The notes beneath the pieces were generated by a model that was not told the DNA's origin, did no database searches, and worked only from the letters and a program-made list of their open reading frames with translations. Both the position numbers and the translations under genes were made by a program. From Candidatus Sericytochromatia bacterium S15B-MN24 CBMW_12 (GTDB lineage Bacteria > Cyanobacteriota > Sericytochromatia > S15B-MN24 > UBA4093), in contig DAZV01000022.1 of assembly GCA_002083825.1 (NCBI GenBank), positions 49,009-113,008 on the forward strand: a DNA stretch of 64,000 bases, written 5' to 3'. Of the stretch, positions 59,800-64,000 are shown piece after piece. Within the stretch, counting starts at the first letter, position 1. The number at the start of each line of letters is the position of its first letter.

Positions 59800-62160
59800 C
59801 TACCCCTGCTGGCGACGAAGGGCCTCGTCGAGAAGCATGCGGCGTTCGGCGGCGGCCACGTGGCGGCGGGTGCGGCTCACGGCGTCCATGTTCACCGACA
59901 CGGAGTCGATGCCCAGGCGGACGAGTTGTTCGGCGAACTCGGGATAGACCGAGGGAGCTTGTCCACAGAGGCTGGTGGCCAGCCCCAGCTCCCGTCCCGT
60001 CGTCAGGATCGCCTCGATGGCGCCCATCACGGCCGGATCGCGCTCGTCAAACAGCTCACCGAGCCGCTCGTTATCCCGATCCACGCCCAGAATCAGCTGG
60101 GTCAGGTCATTGGAGCCGATGGAGACGCCATGGATGCCGAGCCCGTGGTATTCCTCCAGGTAGTAGATGACCGAGGGCACCTCGGCCATGAGCCAGAGCT
60201 GGAAGCGGCGATCGCTCAGCAATCCGCTGGCTCTCACCTTCGAGACGCATGCTTCCACTTCCCAGAGCGTGCGGGCGAAGGGGAGCATGACGTTGAGGTT
60301 CCGGAGGCCCTCCTCACGCAACTCGCGAATGGCCCGCAGTTCGAGCTCGAAGAGCGCGGGATCCTTGAGATAGCGGAAGCAGCCGCGCATGCCGATCATG
60401 GGGTTCTCCTCGACCGGCTCGAACTCGGCTCCGCCTTCCAGGTTGCGGAACTCGTTGGAGCGGAAGTCGGTGGTCCGGTAAAGGACCGGCCGCGGATGGA
60501 AGGCCTGGGCGATCCGTCCGACGGACCGCTTCAGGCGATCCACGAAGCCTGTAGCGGGGCAGTCCGCAAGGTAGCGGTCGGGGTGGGTCTGCTCGAGCGC
60601 GTGCATGAGGATCAGCTCGGCGCGCAGCAGTCCGACTCCGTCGACGGGCAGGGCGGCGGCGGCTTCGGCCTGCTCGGGATCCGCGAGGTTGATCATCAGC
60701 TTGGTGGCGGTCGTTTCCGCCAGCCCCGCGGCGACGGCCGGCTGGTCCTTCACGAGGTGCCCGTTGGTTCGAGCTCCCTGGAGGATGATTCCCCGGGTGG
60801 CATCCACGGTGATCACCTCGCCGTCGCGCAGCCGCTGGGTGGCCAGGCGGGTTCCGACCACGCAGGGCATTCCCAGTTCGCGCGAGACGATGGCGGCATG
60901 GCTGGTCATGCCGCCGGTATCGGTCACCGTGGCGGCGGCCCGACGCATGAGCGGCACCCAGTCCGGGCTCGTGGTGTGAGCCACCAGGATCTCGCCGTTC
61001 AAGAGCTTGTCGCCTTCCTGCGGGGAGGTGAGTACCCGGACGCGACCCACGGCGACGCCGGGACTGGCGCCCATGCCGCGGAGCAGTTCCTTCGCCTCGG
61101 GCACCCCCGCTCCGGATGGCCCAGCATGGGGGAAGTCGGCCCCCTTGGCTTCGGGCCTCGCCGCGGTGTCGGCGGAGCGTTCGGAAGGCGGGGCCATCAC
61201 GGGGAGGGCCATCGTCGGCATCCGGGTGGTGATCGGGCGGGTTTGGATGAGGTAGAGCTTGCCGTCGGCGATCGCCCACTCCATGTCCTGCGGGGCGCCG
61301 TAGTGATCCTCGACCCGGAAGGCCAGCTCGAGAAGCTCCTGGAGTTCCTCGGGCGTCAGGACCGGAGCCTGGGCCTCCCAGTCCTCCAGCTCGACGCGCT
61401 GGTTCTCGCCGCCGTCACCGCGGATCAGCTTGAACTCCTTGTAGCCGATTTGCTTCGAGGTCACCTTGCGCGTGGCCTTGTTCAGGACGAGGGAGTCGGG
61501 GGTGACCTCGCCGCCGACCACGACTTCTCCCAGGCCCCAGGCGGCCTCGATCACGACCTCCTGGCGATCGCCGGTGGTCGGGTTCGCCGAGAACATCACC
61601 CCCGATTTCTCGGCGTCCGCCATGGCCTGGATCACCACGGCGATGGCGGGGGGCTCGGCGATCCGGCGCTGCGCGCGGTAGTAGATGACCCGGGCTCCGT
61701 AGAGGGAGGCCCAGCACTCGCGGACCTTGGCGAGGAGGGCCTCGTCGCCGCGGACGTTGAGGAAGCTGCGGTTCATGCCGGCGAAGGAGGCGGCCTCGGT
61801 GTCCTCGGAGGTGGCCGAGGATCGAACGGCCACGAAGGGCTCGTTCAGCTGATGATAGGCCTCCAGGATGTCTTTTTGCAGGGCGTCGGGAAGCGGCACG
61901 GCGAGGATCAGCGCCTGCAGGCTTGACGCGAGCCGGTTGAGGGCCTCGGTGTCCTCGACGTCGAGGTTCGCCGGGTCGCGTTCCAGGCGCGCGGCGAGAC
62001 CCGATTGCTGGATGAAGCGGAGGTAGGCGCCGGCGGTGACGACGAAGCCGGGGGGAACGGGGAGGCCGGCTTGCGTCATCTCGCCGAGGTTGGCCCCCTT
62101 GCCGCCGGCGAGTTCGAGGTCTTTCCTCCCGAGCTCGCGGAAGCTGCGGATCTCCGACAT
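59800..62160 (-). CDS. ppsA: Phosphoenolpyruvate synthase
   Basis: Makes PEP, AMP and phosphate from pyruvate and ATP for gluconeogenesis; 786 aa, normal length. N-terminal ATP-binding PPDK_N domain (GGKGANLGEMTQAGLPVPPG, VRSSATSEDTEAASFAGM), the swivelling phospho-His domain (TDTGGMTSHAAIVSREL), and a C-terminal TIM barrel with the catalytic Cys in SLCGQAPS and SNDLTQLILGVDRDN. ATG 62160 with GGGGGAGGGG. Its stop faces that of the glycosylase gene, 17 bp apart. Confidence 0.96.
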   Translation of the reverse strand: MSEIRSFRELGRKDLELAGGKGANLGEMTQAGLPVPPGFVVTAGAYLRFIQQSGLAARLERDPANLDVEDTEALNRLASSLQALILAVPLPDALQKDILEAYHQLNEPFVAVRSSATSEDTEAASFAGMNRSFLNVRGDEALLAKVRECWASLYGARVIYYRAQRRIAEPPAIAVVIQAMADAEKSGVMFSANPTTGDRQEVVIEAAWGLGEVVVGGEVTPDSLVLNKATRKVTSKQIGYKEFKLIRGDGGENQRVELEDWEAQAPVLTPEELQELLELAFRVEDHYGAPQDMEWAIADGKLYLIQTRPITTRMPTMALPVMAPPSERSADTAARPEAKGADFPHAGPSGAGVPEAKELLRGMGASPGVAVGRVRVLTSPQEGDKLLNGEILVAHTTSPDWVPLMRRAAATVTDTGGMTSHAAIVSRELGMPCVVGTRLATQRLRDGEVITVDATRGIILQGARTNGHLVKDQPAVAAGLAETTATKLMINLADPEQAEAAAALPVDGVGLLRAELILMHALEQTHPDRYLADCPATGFVDRLKRSVGRIAQAFHPRPVLYRTTDFRSNEFRNLEGGAEFEPVEENPMIGMRGCFRYLKDPALFELELRAIRELREEGLRNLNVMLPFARTLWEVEACVSKVRASGLLSDRRFQLWLMAEVPSVIYYLEEYHGLGIHGVSIGSNDLTQLILGVDRDNERLGELFDERDPAVMGAIEAILTTGRELGLATSLCGQAPSVYPEFAEQLVRLGIDSVSVNMDAVSRTRRHVAAAERRMLLDEALRRQQG

Positions 62161-62222
62161 CCCCTCCCCCTTTCCGAACCCCCGGGCGGGGGTTCCGCGC
62201 TGGTGACGGATTGCGGGCGCCC

Positions 62223-63209
62223 TTACCCCGGGCCACCGCCGGGTCCGCTTCCGGGCCGCGATCGCCGGGTCACCACCTGGATGTTGTTGTTCACCCTCAG
62301 GATTCCCGGCACCTGCTCGGCGAGTTGCTGGGCCTTGAGGCGTTGCTCGGGAGTGTCCACCTGGCCCCAGAGGTAGGCGGTTTGCTGGACGACCACCGAG
62401 AGGGCGTCCACCGGGCTGACCTCGTCTCCCTTCTTGCCGAAGGCCCGCCGGATTTCCTGGTTGAGGGCGTCGTCGCCGCCGGTCGAGCCATCGGTGGCCA
62501 CCAGTCGGTTTTGCACCGACTTGACCCCCGAGACCCGTTCGGCCAGGATCTGCGCCTGGACGGCTTCTTCGGCCGTCTTGACCCAGCCGTCGAGGGCGAC
62601 GGTGCCGTTGTGGGTCCAGACGTGGACCTCGTCGGCGCGGGGATAGGTCATCTGGGTAGCGAGCAGCTCCTCGATCTCGTTGGTGAGGGTGATGTCGTCG
62701 CGGCCGACGACCACCTGGGGGGCTTCCGGGGGAACGCGGAACTTGCCTTCCTGGCGGTACTCCGGTTCGACTTCGATCTTTTGCTGGCCCATGATCGGGG
62801 CTTGCTCGTCCCGGACGCTCCGGATGCCGGGGACCCGGGAGACGATCCGGTGGGCGTGGTTGCGGGCATCGAGGTTCGCCGCGGAGCCCAGCAGCTGGGC
62901 GGCTCCGTCGCGGACCTTCACGCCCAGGTCGATGCCCGCGTCGCGGAGGGCCTGGGTCGCTTGCTCGGCCAGGGTCGCGTCGTTGGCGGGGCGGTTGCCG
63001 GTGATGACCAGGCTGTTGTCGACGTCGAGGCCGGGCACGATCTGGCGCGCCAGGTTCTCGGCCTCTTCCTTGGCTCCCAGGGTGGCGACCTCTCCGGTGA
63101 GGGCGACCTTGTCCTCCAGGAAGGTGACGTTGATGTTCGGGCTGCCGACCTTGGGGTCGCGGGCGTAGGCGTCCAGCAGGGCTTGCCGGAGATCGTCCAA
63201 GCGTGCCAT
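62223..63209 (-). CDS. Protein with four BON domains
   Basis: 328 aa, start 63209 (AGGAG 6 nt upstream; ATG six codons earlier lacks a site). Four BON-like units of 60-75 residues follow one another, each ending in a Gly-Val/Ile-x-x-Val step (ARQIVPGLDVDNSLVI, IVSRVPGIRSVRDE, AERVSGVKSVQNRL, AEQVPGILRVNNNI). The C-terminus is Gly/Pro-rich. BON domains bind phospholipids and usually occur in exported OsmY-like proteins; here no signal peptide is seen, so it may be cytosolic. It is co-transcribed with the zinc-ribbon gene before it (2-bp gap). Confidence 0.85.
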   Translation of the reverse strand: MARLDDLRQALLDAYARDPKVGSPNINVTFLEDKVALTGEVATLGAKEEAENLARQIVPGLDVDNSLVITGNRPANDATLAEQATQALRDAGIDLGVKVRDGAAQLLGSAANLDARNHAHRIVSRVPGIRSVRDEQAPIMGQQKIEVEPEYRQEGKFRVPPEAPQVVVGRDDITLTNEIEELLATQMTYPRADEVHVWTHNGTVALDGWVKTAEEAVQAQILAERVSGVKSVQNRLVATDGSTGGDDALNQEIRRAFGKKGDEVSPVDALSVVVQQTAYLWGQVDTPEQRLKAQQLAEQVPGILRVNNNIQVVTRRSRPGSGPGGGPG

Positions 63210-63211
63210 GG

Positions 63212-63790
63212 CTACTCCTCCCTCCACCAGACCACGCGGGTGAAGCTCTCGCGGGGGAGGTGGGTGATCTCGGCGTGGCTGCCGGCGAAGGCCTTCTTCA
63301 GCTCCTTGCCGATCCGGTCGGCCAGGAACTCGTTGACCGTCCAGACGAGAATTTGCTCCTCTTGCTCCTCGATCAGGCCGATGCGGGAATGGGGGTTGGT
63401 CGCGCGGAGGTGGGCCTCTTCATTGTAGATGGTGTTGAGAATCTGCTCGCGGTGCTTGGCGAGCGAGGCTCCCTTGAGGGTGACCTGTCCCTTGAAGTCC
63501 TGGTGCTCGATCGCGATGCAGCTCGGGCAGACGATCTCGCTGACCTTGGGATCCCCGCGCAGTTGCTGGTACTCGGCCTCGTCGAGGTGCCAGTGCTTGG
63601 GATGGTAGATGGCGTGGCAGCGGCCGCAGACGGCGACGTCTCCCTCGATGTCGGGGGCCGCGTCGGCGTTGTGGGCTTCGTTCGGACGCGACTGGTCGAG
63701 CGCCTTGCCCATCAGCTTCTGCTTCTCGCGATCCTTTCCTCGCAGGGGATCTTTTCCGAGCTGGTACTTCGTGGAGAATCCTCGGCTCAT
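63212..63790 (-). CDS. Zinc-ribbon protein of unknown function (BCAM0308-like)
   Basis: 192 aa from ATG 63790 (AGGGGGCG upstream); ORF-extending ATGs further up have no site. One zinc ribbon: CGRCHAIYHPKHW ... CPSCIAIEHQD, then an alpha/beta part with EEAHLRATNPHSRIGLIEEQ and the final FTRVVWWREE. Small proteins of this type (annotated BCAM0308 family) are found near BON-domain or stress genes; function unknown. Operon with the BON protein. Confidence 0.7.
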   Translation of the reverse strand: MSRGFSTKYQLGKDPLRGKDREKQKLMGKALDQSRPNEAHNADAAPDIEGDVAVCGRCHAIYHPKHWHLDEAEYQQLRGDPKVSEIVCPSCIAIEHQDFKGQVTLKGASLAKHREQILNTIYNEEAHLRATNPHSRIGLIEEQEEQILVWTVNEFLADRIGKELKKAFAGSHAEITHLPRESFTRVVWWREE

Positions 63791-63959
63791 GGCCGCCCCC
63801 TTCCTTGAGTCCCGTTGCAGAGAGAGTCCCGGTTGCAATGAGAGTCCCGGTCATCGCGAAAGGCGAACCGGTTTCCCCATGGTTTCGGCGCGAGTATACC
63901 TCCCTCCTCGGCGGCGCGGCGACAACGGGGCGGGGGTTGGGGGCGGTTCGGGGCGGGGT

Positions 63960-64000
63960 TCAGGGTTTCTCGGGGCGGAGCTGGGCGAAGATGTGGCGGG
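63960..64000 (-). CDS. Possible C-terminal end of a gene entering from the right
   Basis: On the minus strand the last codons read RHIFAQLRPEKP then TGA (63962-63960). Codon use fits, but only 13 codons are visible, so neither reality nor product can be told. The 170 bp to the left (63791-63959) hold no gene and a G-rich stretch. Confidence 0.3.
   Translation of the reverse strand, partial: RHIFAQLRPEKP

Overview
The window is about 64 kb of GC-rich bacterial chromosome, densely coded on both strands (about 52 genes, mostly in short operons). No rRNA, tRNA, CRISPR array, prophage or transposase gene was seen. The cell is a diderm: there are many lipoprotein signals, a protein with a barrel-like C-terminus and Tat/Sec-exported proteins. 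The octamer GCGATCGC (HIP1) occurs about 34 times by eye, where 2-3 would be expected at this base composition. HIP1 is a hallmark of Cyanobacteria. Together with an alternative complex III operon and no photosynthesis gene, this points to a non-photosynthetic relative of Cyanobacteria (Sericytochromatia/Blackallbacteria-like). That placement is an inference.

Layout. 0-5 kb: a cut-off PlsC acyltransferase, a NarL-type response regulator with its histidine kinase, and a zinc-ribbon protein that may be the partner of the SNF2 helicase at 6.8-8.5 kb. 5-6.7 kb: a papain-like lipoprotein protease and a small lipoprotein. 8.6-10.1 kb: a soluble stand-alone homologue of the FlhA/SctV cytoplasmic domain. 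10-24 kb: cobalamin adenosyltransferase, LssY_C lipoprotein, a GuaB/GuaC-family enzyme with a SAMHD1-like HD hydrolase, a DUF5939 adenylate/guanylate cyclase, DUF445 protein, M14 carboxypeptidase, CorC/HlyC protein, Uup-type ABC-F ATPase and HU. 24-33 kb: an exported protein, a tiny ORF, Hsp20, a CBS-linked site-2 protease, a NYN protein, YifB/ComM, an ArsR-M20 peptidase operon and a 5'-nucleotidase. 34-38 kb: dgt, dnaG and rpoD (macromolecular-synthesis cluster). The dnaG-rpoD pair is flanked by inverted copies of a dispersed repeat.

39.3-46.3 kb holds a five-gene, translationally coupled operon of exported proteins (AMIN-like/Pro-rich/barrel protein, small membrane protein, three lipoproteins, the last with twelve NHL repeats). 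I do not recognise it as a described system. It is followed by a clostripain-family protease whose lipoprotein signal lies in another frame because of an apparent one-base loss. 48-53 kb: phosphoribosyltransferase plus erythromycin-esterase homologue, then a zinc-finger Clp ATPase that seems to lack the ClpP-docking loop. 53-59 kb: the respiratory alternative complex III operon actA-B1-B2-C-D-E, ending in a family 4 uracil-DNA glycosylase. 59.8-63.8 kb: PEP synthase, a four-BON-domain protein and a zinc-ribbon protein.

Common themes are envelope proteins, aerobic or microaerobic electron transport (quinol to cytochrome c through ACIII), nucleotide-pool control (two HD phosphohydrolases and an IMPDH/GMPR enzyme) and proteostasis (Clp, Hsp20, several proteases). 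Several promoters have the extended -10 form TGnTATAAT, and most starts have a clear GGAGG-type ribosome binding site; these often decide between alternative start codons.
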